A stretch of DNA of 64,000 nucleotides, taken from positions 1 through 64,000 of the forward strand of contig CAIYCW010000017.1 of assembly GCA_903924855.1 (NCBI GenBank), in the 5' to 3' direction. Source of the stretch: an uncultured Rhodospirillales bacterium (lineage in GTDB: Bacteria > Pseudomonadota > Alphaproteobacteria > Acetobacterales > Acetobacteraceae). Of the stretch, positions 45,293 through 53,628 are shown piece by piece (position 1 is the first letter of the stretch; each line of letters starts with the position of its first letter). The notes beneath the pieces are model-generated. The model was not told where the DNA came from. It was given only the letters and a program-made list of their open reading frames with translations, and did no database searches. Position numbers and translations under genes: made by a program.

Positions 45293-47020
45293 ATGTCGCG
45301 ATCGCTGCCTGCCTCGCTCACCGCCGGACGCCGCCTGCCCAATGTGTGGGATGCGCTGGCCACCGCCTGCGTGTTCGCGGGGCTTGTGGCGCTGGTGCAT
45401 GTGACGCCGGCCACGCTGCAGCCGATCGACGCGCCGGATGCGGTGGCCGTCACGCTGGATCCGGCGAACCTGCCGGAATACGCGCTGCGCACCACGCTGC
45501 GCATGTTTGCGGCGCTGTTCGCCTCGCTGGTGTTCACCTTCACCGTGGCGCCGCTGGCCGCCAAAAGCCGGCGTGCGGGTCTGATCCTGGTGCCGATGCT
45601 GGACATTCTGCAATCGGTGCCGATTCTGGGCTTCCTCACCTTCACCACCGCCTTCTTCATGAGCCTGTTTCCCGGCAAGGTGGCGGGGCTGGAGCTGGCT
45701 GCGATCTTTGCCGTGTTCACCAGCCAGGCCTGGAACATGGCGTTTTCGATGTACCAGTCGCTGACGACGCTGCCGCCCGATCTGGTGGAGGCCACGCGGG
45801 CGTTTCAGCTGTCCGGCTGGCAGCGTTTCTGGAAGCTGGAAGTACCCTTCGCCATGCCGGGGCTGGTGTGGAACATGATGCTGTCGATGTCCGGCGGCTG
45901 GTTCTTTGTGGTGGCCTCCGAGGCGATCACGCTGGGGGACAAGAGCTGGACGCTGCCGGGGATCGGCTCCTACGTGTCCGTGGCGCTCGATCAGCGCAGC
46001 ATGAGCGCCATCTGGTGGGCGATCCTGGCCATGTTCGTGGTCATCCTGGCCTATGACCAGTTGCTGTTCCGCCCGCTGGTGGCGTGGTCCGCCAAGTTCC
46101 GCATGGAGCTGACGGCGGGTGCGGTGGCGGAGGACCCCTGGGTGCTGAAGCTGCTGCGCCGCACCCGGGTGCTCAGCGTGGTGCTGGAATGGGTGGGCGA
46201 CGTGTTTGCCGGCATTGGCCGGCTGCGGCTGCAGATGCCGCAGATGGGGGGCGACGGTGCGCCGCGCCCGCCATCCAAGCTGGGCGATGCGGTGTTTCTC
46301 GCCGTTGCCGGGGCGGTGGCCGCCTGGGCGGTGTATCTGATCTTCAACTATGTCGCCTCGCATGACGTGGGGCTGGCCGATCTGGGAGAGGCGGTGGGCC
46401 TGGGCCTGATCACCATGCTGCGGGTGGTGGTGCTGATCGCGCTGGCGAGCCTGCTGTGGGTGCCGATCGGCGTCTATATCGGGCTGCGGCCGGAATGGGC
46501 GAAGCGGGTGCAGGTGGTGGTGCAGTTCGCCGCCGCCTTCCCGGCCAATCTGTTCTTTCCGGTGTTTGTGATCCTGATCGTGCGTTATCACGGCAATTCG
46601 GACATCTGGCTGACGCCGCTGATGATCCTGGGCACGCAGTGGTACATCCTGTTCAACGTGATCGCCGGCGCCTCGGCGTTTCCGGGCGATCTGCAGGAGG
46701 CGGCGAAGAATTTCCACGTGGGCGGGCTGCTGTGGTGGCGCCGCGTGATCCTGCCGGGCATTTTCCCGTATTTCGTCACCGGGGCGATCACCGCCTCTGG
46801 CGGGTCGTGGAACGCGGCGATCGTGGCGGAGGTTGCGACCTGGGGCGATGACAAGCTGCAGGCGCATGGGCTTGGCGCCTATATCGCGCAGGCGACCACG
46901 GATGGGAATTTCGCCAAGGTGGTGCTCGGCGTGGCCGTGATGTCCGCCTTCGTGCTCGGCTTCAACCGCGTGCTGTGGCGGCCACTCTATGCGTTTGCCA
47001 CGCGCCGCCTGACCCTCTGA
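45293..47020 (+). CDS. Fused double permease of a NitT/TauT-type ABC importer
   Basis: A 575-residue protein made of two tandem permease domains. The first (about 75-280) has an EAA-like loop DLVEATRAFQLSGWQRFWKLEVPFAMPG. The second (about 355-575) has DLQEAAKNFHVGGLLWWRRVILPGIFPY. Each has five to six membrane segments, so one polypeptide could form the whole channel. The ATG at 45293 is preferred over an upstream in-frame start because the spacer before it looks non-coding. The ATPase gene follows after 69 bases. No binding protein is adjacent; the substrate is unknown. Confidence 0.87.
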   Translation: MSRSLPASLTAGRRLPNVWDALATACVFAGLVALVHVTPATLQPIDAPDAVAVTLDPANLPEYALRTTLRMFAALFASLVFTFTVAPLAAKSRRAGLILVPMLDILQSVPILGFLTFTTAFFMSLFPGKVAGLELAAIFAVFTSQAWNMAFSMYQSLTTLPPDLVEATRAFQLSGWQRFWKLEVPFAMPGLVWNMMLSMSGGWFFVVASEAITLGDKSWTLPGIGSYVSVALDQRSMSAIWWAILAMFVVILAYDQLLFRPLVAWSAKFRMELTAGAVAEDPWVLKLLRRTRVLSVVLEWVGDVFAGIGRLRLQMPQMGGDGAPRPPSKLGDAVFLAVAGAVAAWAVYLIFNYVASHDVGLADLGEAVGLGLITMLRVVVLIALASLLWVPIGVYIGLRPEWAKRVQVVVQFAAAFPANLFFPVFVILIVRYHGNSDIWLTPLMILGTQWYILFNVIAGASAFPGDLQEAAKNFHVGGLLWWRRVILPGIFPYFVTGAITASGGSWNAAIVAEVATWGDDKLQAHGLGAYIAQATTDGNFAKVVLGVAVMSAFVLGFNRVLWRPLYAFATRRLTL

Positions 47021-47089
47021 CCTGTTTCACAACATCGGCTGACACAGTCCTGGGCGGCCTTTCGGCGCCCCTGCCAAGGAAATTTCACG

Positions 47090-48412
47090 ATGGACGGCAA
47101 GACCTCCCTCACCACCCTGCTGCAGGTCACCGGTTGCCGGCAGGCCTATCACAAGGACAGCACCTCCGACCTGCTGGTGCTGGATGATGTGAATCTCACG
47201 TTGAACAGCGGCGAGATCGTGGGGCTGCTCGGCCGCTCCGGCTCCGGCAAGTCGACGCTGCTGCGCATTGTCTCGGGCCTGCTGAAGCCGACCGCGGGCG
47301 ATGTCACCTGGCGGGGCAAGAAGCTGTCCGGGCCGGCCGATGGTGTGGCGATGGTGTTTCAGAGCTTCGCGCTGTTTCCCTGGCTGACGGTTGCCGAGAA
47401 TGTGGAGCTGGGGCTTGAGGCGCAGGGCCTGCCCAAGGCCGAGCGCGAGGAGCGGGCCGAGGCTGCGATCGATCTGATCGGGCTTGGCGGCTATGAGAGC
47501 GCCTATCCGAAGGAGCTTTCGGGTGGCATGCGCCAGCGCGTGGGCCTGGCGCGGGCGCTGGTGGTGCATCCCGATCTGCTGCTGATGGACGAGCCCTTCT
47601 CGGCGTTGGACGTGCTGACCGCCGAGACGCTGCGCACCGACCTGATCGATCTGTGGTCCGAGGGCAAGCTTCCCATCAAATCTGTGCTGATGGTGACGCA
47701 CAACATCGAGGAGGCGGTGCTGATGTGCGACCGCATCCTGGTGTTCTCGTCCAACCCCGGCCGTGTGGCCAGCGAGCTTGTCGTGCCGTTCGCGCATCCG
47801 CGCAACCGCCTGGACCCGGCCTTCCGCCAGATGGTGGATGACATCTACGCGCTGATGACGCGCCGTGCGCCGAAGCCCGCGGTTGCGGTGCAGACACCGG
47901 CCGCCGAGGCAGGCTTCTCCACGCCGCTGCAGCCGATCTCGACCAATCTGATGGCGGGTCTGATCGAGACGCTGGCCGCCCCGCCCTATGACGGCCATGC
48001 CGATTTGCCGGCGCTGGCGGCCGGCCTGCAGTTGGAGGCGGATGAGCTGCTGCCGATGGGCGAGGCGCTGTCCCTGCTCAAGCTGGCCGATCTGGCCGAT
48101 GGTGACCTGCATCTGACCGAAGCCGGCAAGCAGTTCGCCGAGGCCGGCACCGATGACCGCAAGACGATCTTTGCGGCCGCTTTGCGCGCCCATGTGCCGC
48201 TGGTGGCGGCCATCCGCCGCACGCTGGACGAGCGGTGGAATCACCGCGCCTCCGCCGTGCGCTTCCGTGATGAGCTGGAGGATCACATGTCCCCCGACTA
48301 TGCGGAGGAGACGCTGCGCGCCGCCATCGCCTGGGGCCGCTATGCAGAGCTTTACAGCTACGACGAAGAGGCGGCGCAGTTCAGCCTGGAAGACATCGAA
48401 ACCGTCGCGTGA
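47090..48412 (+). CDS. ABC ATPase with C-terminal AAA-associated domain
   Basis: A 440-residue protein. The N-terminal NitT/TauT-type ATPase (about 1-260) has Walker A LLGRSGSGKSTLL, Q-loop MVFQSFALFPWLTV, LSGGMRQRVGLARALV, LLLMDEPFSALD and MVTHNIEEAV. A further region of about 140 residues (290-430) begins after an Ala/Pro linker and contains LQLEADELLPMGEALSLLKLADLADGDLHLTEAG. This fits the AAA-associated C-terminal domain, with a winged-helix-like look, known from such ATPases. It pairs with the fused permease upstream. The extension may sense substrate or regulate transport (inference). Confidence 0.87.
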   Translation: MDGKTSLTTLLQVTGCRQAYHKDSTSDLLVLDDVNLTLNSGEIVGLLGRSGSGKSTLLRIVSGLLKPTAGDVTWRGKKLSGPADGVAMVFQSFALFPWLTVAENVELGLEAQGLPKAEREERAEAAIDLIGLGGYESAYPKELSGGMRQRVGLARALVVHPDLLLMDEPFSALDVLTAETLRTDLIDLWSEGKLPIKSVLMVTHNIEEAVLMCDRILVFSSNPGRVASELVVPFAHPRNRLDPAFRQMVDDIYALMTRRAPKPAVAVQTPAAEAGFSTPLQPISTNLMAGLIETLAAPPYDGHADLPALAAGLQLEADELLPMGEALSLLKLADLADGDLHLTEAGKQFAEAGTDDRKTIFAAALRAHVPLVAAIRRTLDERWNHRASAVRFRDELEDHMSPDYAEETLRAAIAWGRYAELYSYDEEAAQFSLEDIETVA

Positions 48413-48487
48413 TCCGGTGACAGGATGGTCCGTTACGGGCTGTTCCTGTCGGTTGTCTGCATTCACGCCCTTCCCGCGCCCGGCAAA

Positions 48488-48526
48488 GCGGGTCTAAGCT
48501 CCCGCAATCTTTCATGGGAGACCCGC
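48488..48526 (+). promoter_or_regulatory. Leader hairpin that pairs with the ribosome-binding site of the peptide-transport operon
   Basis: The strand GGGAGACCCGC (48516-48526) includes the ribosome-binding site GGGAG and ends two bases before the ATG at 48528. It can pair over all eleven bases with GCGGGT (48488-48493) and CTCCC (48499-48503), with a five-base bulge CTAAG on the left side and a 12-base loop. Formation would hide the ribosome-binding site. Confidence 0.6.
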
Positions 48527-48527
48527 C

Positions 48528-50126
48528 ATGCTGACACGTCGCACGCTGCTCGCCGCCACCGCCGCAACTCCCGCCGTCCTCACATTGGGTGGGACGGCCG
48601 CCCGGGCGGCGACGCCGCCCAACGTGGCCGTGATGGTCAAGCAGATCGATGACGTGATCAGCTTTGATCCCGCCGAAGCCTATGAGTTCACCAACAACGA
48701 GGTGAACGGCAACGTCTATCGCAGGCTGGTCTCGCCGGACCCGAAGGACAATTCCAAGGTCATCGGTGATCTGGCCTCGTCCTGGACGATCTCGCCGGAC
48801 GGCAAGGTGTTCACCTTCAAGATCAAGACCGATTCGAAATTCCCCTCCGGCAAGGTGCTGACCGCCGAGGATTGCGCCTTCTCGCTGGCGCGCGTGGTGA
48901 AGCTGAACCTGACTCCGGGCTTCATCATCACCCAGTTCGGCTTCACCAAGGACAATGTGGACAGCCTGATCGTGGCGAAGGATGCGACCACGCTGGTGAT
49001 GACGCTGCCGGAGGCCGCCGCCCCCACCTTCGTGCTGTTCTGCCTGTCGGCCGCTGTCGGCTCCATCGTGGAGAAGGCCACGGTTCTGGCGCATGAGACC
49101 AACGGCGATCTGGGCAATGCCTGGATGAAGAGCCATTCGGCGGGCTCGGGCGCCTATCAGCTGACCGATTGGGTGGCCTCGGATCACATCACCCTCGACC
49201 TCAATCCGAATTCGGGCCTGAAGACCGGCGTGCGCCGTATCGCGATCCGCCATGTGGTTGATCCGTCCGCGCAGCTGCTGGCGCTGCAGAAGGGCGATGC
49301 CGATATCGCGCGTGACCTCACGCCCGAGATGCTGACCAAGATCAAGGCGGAGAAGGGCTACACCGTCACCGCATCGGGCCAGGGTTCGTCGATGTATATC
49401 GCGATGAACCAGAACGTGCCGGAGCTGCAGAAGCTGGGCGTGCGCCAGGCGATCAAATGGGCGATCGACTATGAGGCGATCGCCAAGAACATCACGCCCA
49501 ACCAGTGGGTGGTGGCGCAGGGCTTCCTGCCGCCGGGCCTGCCGGGTGCGATGACCGCCAAGCCGTTCCAGAAGAACGTGGCGAAGGCGAAGGCGCTGCT
49601 GGCCGAGGCCGGCTATCCGAACGGGTTTGAGATCGACATGGATTTCATCCAGGCGGCACCGAACGGTGACATCGCCCAGGCGGTGCAGGCCGATCTGGCG
49701 GCGGTCGGCATCAAGGTCAATCTGATCCCGGGTGAGCGCAAGCAGGTGATCGGCAAGACCCGTGCGCGCACCCACAAGCTGGCCATGCTGGTGTGGGGGA
49801 CGGATTACTTCGACCCGAACTCCAACAGCCAAGCCTTCTGCGAGAACCCGGATGACAGCGACACGTCCAAGCTGAAGATCCTGGCCTGGCGCAGCCATTT
49901 CGTGGACAAGGAGCTGAACGACCTGTCGCTTGCCAACTCGAAGGAGCTGGACGGCGCCAAGCGCATCAAGACCTATCAGGACATGCAGACCAAGTTCGCC
50001 GAGCGCGCGCCGTTTGCGATGATGCTGCAGCAGATCTCGTCCGCGGCGTTGGGCAAGGGTGTGTCGGGCTTCGTGATCGGCGCCCTGCCGGACTTCACCA
50101 AGTTCGCCGATATCCGCAAAGGATGA
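48528..50126 (+). CDS. ABC solute-binding protein, family 5 (peptide/opine type)
   Basis: A 532-residue DppA/OppA-like binding protein. The N-terminus MLTRRTLLAATAATPAVLTLGG carries a twin-arginine-like TRRTLL motif before the hydrophobic core and an ARA cleavage site near residue 27, so Tat export is possible. The mature protein has SFDPAEAYEFTNNEVNGNVYRRLV, LASSWTISPDGKVFTFKIKTD and GSGAYQLTDW, standard for family 5. It heads an operon coupled by overlaps through 53628 and on to a hydrolase gene. Its ligand may be a peptide, an opine or another amide; sequence does not decide. Confidence 0.92.
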   Translation: MLTRRTLLAATAATPAVLTLGGTAARAATPPNVAVMVKQIDDVISFDPAEAYEFTNNEVNGNVYRRLVSPDPKDNSKVIGDLASSWTISPDGKVFTFKIKTDSKFPSGKVLTAEDCAFSLARVVKLNLTPGFIITQFGFTKDNVDSLIVAKDATTLVMTLPEAAAPTFVLFCLSAAVGSIVEKATVLAHETNGDLGNAWMKSHSAGSGAYQLTDWVASDHITLDLNPNSGLKTGVRRIAIRHVVDPSAQLLALQKGDADIARDLTPEMLTKIKAEKGYTVTASGQGSSMYIAMNQNVPELQKLGVRQAIKWAIDYEAIAKNITPNQWVVAQGFLPPGLPGAMTAKPFQKNVAKAKALLAEAGYPNGFEIDMDFIQAAPNGDIAQAVQADLAAVGIKVNLIPGERKQVIGKTRARTHKLAMLVWGTDYFDPNSNSQAFCENPDDSDTSKLKILAWRSHFVDKELNDLSLANSKELDGAKRIKTYQDMQTKFAERAPFAMMLQQISSAALGKGVSGFVIGALPDFTKFADIRKG

Positions 50127-51136
50127 GGGGGCGTTTTGGCAGGCTGGGGGGATTGGCCTCCAGCCTGCTTTTAACCCTGTTCGGCCTGGTGCTGGTCACG
50201 TTCTTCATCGGGCGTGTGATGCCGATCGACCCCGTGCTGGCGGTGATCGGCGATCACGCCCCGGAGGATGTGATCGCGCGCACGCGTGCCGCGATGGGGC
50301 TGGATCATTCGCTGCCGGTGCAGTTCGCCTATTACATCCGCGCCTTGGTGCAGGGCGATCTCGGCACCTCTGTGATGACGACGCATCTGGTGACCGAGGA
50401 TATCGCGCGCTACTTCCCGGCCACGATCGAGCTTGCGACCTATGCCATCATTCTGGCCACGCTGGTGGGCGTGCCGCTCGGCGTGCTGGCCGCGGTGAAA
50501 CAGGGCAGCCGGATCGATCAGGCGATAAGGGTGTTCTGCCTGGCCGGGCATTCGATTCCGATCTTTCTGCTGGGTCTGATGTCGCTTCTGGTGTTCTACG
50601 CAACGCTGGACTGGGCGCCGGGCACCGGGCGCGCGGATGTGGCGTTCGAGGGCATGGTGCCGGTGCATACCGGGTTTCTGACCATCGATGCGCTGATCGA
50701 GAATGACTGGGATTCGCTGTATGACGCGCTGGGCCATCTGGTACAGCCGGCCGGCGTGCTGGCCTATTTCTCGATGGCCTATATTGCGCGCATGACGCGC
50801 GCCTTCATGATCGATGCGTTGTCTGGTGAATATATCATCACGGCGCGCGCAAAGGGGCTGTCTGCCCTGCGGGTGATCTGGCGGCACGCTTTTGGCAACA
50901 TCGCGGTGCGGCTGATCACCATCCTTGCTCTCACCTATGCGGGTCTGCTGGAGGGGGCGGTGGTGACGGAGACGGTGTTCTCCTGGCCGGGGCTTGGGCA
51001 ATACCTGACGGTGTCGCTGCTCAACGCCGATATGAACGCGGTGCTGGGGGCGACCCTGGTGGTGGGATTGATCTATATGATGCTCAATTTGCTGGCAGAT
51101 GCTGCCTATCGCCTGTTTGATCCCCGCGTGAAATGA
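50123..51136 (+). CDS. Peptide-type ABC transporter permease 1 (DppB-like)
   Basis: A 337-residue inner-membrane permease of about six segments. The N-terminal FGLVLVTFFIGRVMPIDPVLAVIGD, the RTRAAMGLDHSLPVQFAYYIRALVQGDLGTS block and the loop YIITARAKGLSALRVIWRHAFGN are typical of DppB/OppB. It overlaps the binding-protein stop by four bases. It forms the channel with the next gene product. Confidence 0.92.
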   Translation: MRGRFGRLGGLASSLLLTLFGLVLVTFFIGRVMPIDPVLAVIGDHAPEDVIARTRAAMGLDHSLPVQFAYYIRALVQGDLGTSVMTTHLVTEDIARYFPATIELATYAIILATLVGVPLGVLAAVKQGSRIDQAIRVFCLAGHSIPIFLLGLMSLLVFYATLDWAPGTGRADVAFEGMVPVHTGFLTIDALIENDWDSLYDALGHLVQPAGVLAYFSMAYIARMTRAFMIDALSGEYIITARAKGLSALRVIWRHAFGNIAVRLITILALTYAGLLEGAVVTETVFSWPGLGQYLTVSLLNADMNAVLGATLVVGLIYMMLNLLADAAYRLFDPRVK

Positions 51137-51146
51137 GCAACCAGTC

Positions 51147-52070
51147 ATGAGCGGGGTTCGCACGGCCTGGCCCAATCTTCTCGATCGCGACTGGCTGCTG
51201 ACCGACTCGCCGGGCTCGCGCAGCCAGGCGCTGTGGGGCCAGCGCTATCGGCTGTGGCGGGATTTCAGCGCGAACCGGCTGGCGATGGCGGGGCTGATCA
51301 TCGTGCTGGCGCTGGTGGCGATGGCGATCGCGGCCCCGCTGCTGGCCACCCACAACCCCGCCCAGCAGGAGCTGACCAACCGGCTCGCCACCCCCTCGGC
51401 TGCGCATTGGCTGGGCACCGATGAGCTGGGACGCGACGTGTATTCCCGCCTGCTGTTCGGCGCGCGGGTGACGCTGGGCATGGTGCTGGCGGTGGTGGCG
51501 CTGGTAGCCCCCTTCGGCCTCGCGATCGGCTGTATCGCCGGCTATTACGGCGGGCTGGTCGACAAGATCTTGATGCGCACCACCGATGTGGTGCTGGCGT
51601 TTCCGCGGCTGATCCTGGCTTTGGCCTTTGTGGCCGCGATCAAGCCGGGCATCACCTCTGGGATCATTGCGATTGCCATCACCACCTGGCCGCCCTATGC
51701 GCGGCTGGCGCGGGCGGAGACGCTGACGATCCGCAACACCGACTATATCGCAGCCGTCCGGCTCACCGGGGCGTCCTCGGCGCGCATCGTGCTGCGCCAT
51801 ATCACGCCGCTCTGCCTCGGCTCGCTGATCGTGCGGGTGACGCTGGATATGAGCTCGATCATCCTGTTTGCCGCAAGCCTCGGCTTTCTGGGGCTGGGGG
51901 CGCAGCCGCCGTCGCCGGAATGGGGCACGATGATCGCAACGGCGCGGCGCTTCTTTCTGGAGCAGTGGTGGGTGCCGCTGATGCCGGGCCTTGCGATCTT
52001 TGTGGCGTCTCTGGCCTTCAATTTGCTCGGTGACGGGCTGCGCGATGTATTGGACCCGAAGCAGCGATGA
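51147..52070 (+). CDS. Peptide-type ABC transporter permease 2 (DppC-like)
   Basis: A 307-residue permease with the OppC N-terminal region (LWRDFSANRLAMAGLIIVLALVAMAIAAPLLA), the conserved LGTDELGRDVYSRLLFGARVTLG stretch in family position, and the loop YIAAVRLTGASSARIVLRHI. The ATG at 51147 is the first usable start after the DppB-like stop; an ATG overlapping that stop runs into TGA after five codons. It overlaps the next ATPase gene by four bases. Confidence 0.92.
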   Translation: MSGVRTAWPNLLDRDWLLTDSPGSRSQALWGQRYRLWRDFSANRLAMAGLIIVLALVAMAIAAPLLATHNPAQQELTNRLATPSAAHWLGTDELGRDVYSRLLFGARVTLGMVLAVVALVAPFGLAIGCIAGYYGGLVDKILMRTTDVVLAFPRLILALAFVAAIKPGITSGIIAIAITTWPPYARLARAETLTIRNTDYIAAVRLTGASSARIVLRHITPLCLGSLIVRVTLDMSSIILFAASLGFLGLGAQPPSPEWGTMIATARRFFLEQWWVPLMPGLAIFVASLAFNLLGDGLRDVLDPKQR

Positions 52071-52894
52071 AGGTCGAGATCGACAATTTGACCATCTCCT
52101 TCCCCTCGCCCCAGGGGATGCGCGCGGCCGTGCGCGGCGTTTCATTGACCTTGGGCGCGGAGAAGCTTGGCATTGTGGGGGAGAGCGGCTCTGGCAAGTC
52201 GCTGACCGCGCGGGCGCTGCTGCGGCTGCTGCCGGGCTCCGCGGTGGTGCGGGCCGACAAGCTCAATTTTGACGGCATCGACATTCTCAAGGCCAGCGAG
52301 CGGGATATGCGCGCCATTCGCGGAAGGCGGGCGGGGCTGATCCTGCAGGACCCGAAATATGCGCTGAACCCGATCATGACGGCGGGTGCGCAGATTGCCG
52401 AGGCCTGGCAGAACCAGAGGAAGGCGTCCCGCAAGGAAGCGATGCAGGCGGCGATCGATCTGCTGGCCCAGGTGCAGATCCGTGATCCGAAACGCGTGGC
52501 GGAGAGCTATCCGCACGAACTCTCCGGCGGCATGGGCCAGCGCGTGATGATCGCGATGATGCTGGCGCCCGATCCGGAACTGTTGATCGCCGATGAACCG
52601 ACTTCGGCGCTGGATGCCTCGGTGCAGGCGGAGATCTTGCGGCTGATGGAGGATCTGGTCTCGCGCCGGGGCATGGGGCTGATGCTGATCAGCCATGATC
52701 TGCCGCTGGTCAGCCATTTCTGTGACCGGGTGGTGGTGATGTATGCGGGGCAGGTGATGGAAGAGCTGCAGGCGGGTGAGCTGGTGCGGGCGAAGCATCC
52801 CTATACGCGGGGGCTGCTGGAATGCCTGCCCAGCCTGAGCCATCCGCAGACAAGGCTTCCGGTGATGTCGCGCGACCCGGCGTGGCTGGCATGA
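52067..52894 (+). CDS. Peptide-type ABC transporter ATPase 1 (DppD-like)
   Basis: A 275-residue ATPase with Walker A GIVGESGSGKSLTARALL, Q-loop LILQDPKYALNPIMTAG, signature LSGGMGQRVMIAMMLA, Walker B LLIADEPTSALDASVQ and H-loop MLISHDLPLV. It ends with the KHPYTRGLLECLPSL oligopeptide-transport C-terminal motif. The iron-sulfur cysteines found in some DppD proteins are not evident. It couples to the second ATPase by a four-base overlap. Confidence 0.92.
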   Translation: MKVEIDNLTISFPSPQGMRAAVRGVSLTLGAEKLGIVGESGSGKSLTARALLRLLPGSAVVRADKLNFDGIDILKASERDMRAIRGRRAGLILQDPKYALNPIMTAGAQIAEAWQNQRKASRKEAMQAAIDLLAQVQIRDPKRVAESYPHELSGGMGQRVMIAMMLAPDPELLIADEPTSALDASVQAEILRLMEDLVSRRGMGLMLISHDLPLVSHFCDRVVVMYAGQVMEELQAGELVRAKHPYTRGLLECLPSLSHPQTRLPVMSRDPAWLA

Positions 52895-53628
52895 TCTCGG
52901 TTCAGGATCTTGTCGTGCGCTTCGGCCCGGTGGAGGCGGTGCGCGGTGTCACCTTCGCGGTGGGGGAGGGGCAGAGCTTTGGCATTGTGGGCGAGAGTGG
53001 CTCGGGCAAATCGACCGTGCTGCGGGCGCTGGCGGGGCTGAACGATGACTGGTCCGGCCGGATGACGATCGGCGGGGTGGCGCTGGGGCCGAAGCGCGGG
53101 CGGGCGTTCTTTCGCCGGGTGCAGATGGTGTTCCAGGACCCGTATGGCTCGCTGCATCCGCGCCAGACCATTGACCGCGCGCTGTCCGAGCCGCTGATCG
53201 TGCACGGTATCGGTGATGCCGACCGGCGCATTCGCCAGGCTTTGGCGGAGGTGGCGCTGCCGTCTTCGGTGCGGTTCCGCTTTCCGCATCAGCTCTCGGG
53301 CGGGCAGCGCCAGCGCGTGGCGATCGCCCGCGCGCTGATGTGCGAGCCGGAGGTGCTGCTGCTGGATGAGCCTACCTCGGCGCTCGATGTGTCGGTGCAG
53401 GCGGAGGTGTTGAATCTGCTGGCCGATCTGCAGGATCGCCGCAAGCTGACCTATGTGATGGTGAGCCACAATCTGGCGGTGATCGCCCATCTCTGCCCGC
53501 AGCTGGGCGTGATGCAGGGGGGCGAGATGGTGGAGATGCTGTCAGCCTCCGATCTGCGGGCGGGGCGTGTGTCGCACCCGCACACCGCCGATCTGCGCAG
53601 GCTTTCGACCGAGCTGGAGGAGGCGTGA
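52891..53628 (+). CDS. Peptide-type ABC transporter ATPase 2 (DppF-like)
   Basis: A 245-residue ATPase with Walker A GIVGESGSGKSTVLRALAGL, Q-loop MVFQDPYGSLHPRQTI, signature LSGGQRQRVAIARALM, LLLDEPTSALDVSVQ and H-loop MVSHNLAVI. It is shorter than typical DppF because the C-terminal oligopeptide extension is reduced to SHPHTADLRRLSTELEEA. The ATG at 52891 overlaps the previous stop; a longer in-frame start exists but would lie deep inside the upstream gene. It overlaps the hydrolase gene by GTGA. Confidence 0.92.
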   Translation: MISVQDLVVRFGPVEAVRGVTFAVGEGQSFGIVGESGSGKSTVLRALAGLNDDWSGRMTIGGVALGPKRGRAFFRRVQMVFQDPYGSLHPRQTIDRALSEPLIVHGIGDADRRIRQALAEVALPSSVRFRFPHQLSGGQRQRVAIARALMCEPEVLLLDEPTSALDVSVQAEVLNLLADLQDRRKLTYVMVSHNLAVIAHLCPQLGVMQGGEMVEMLSASDLRAGRVSHPHTADLRRLSTELEEA

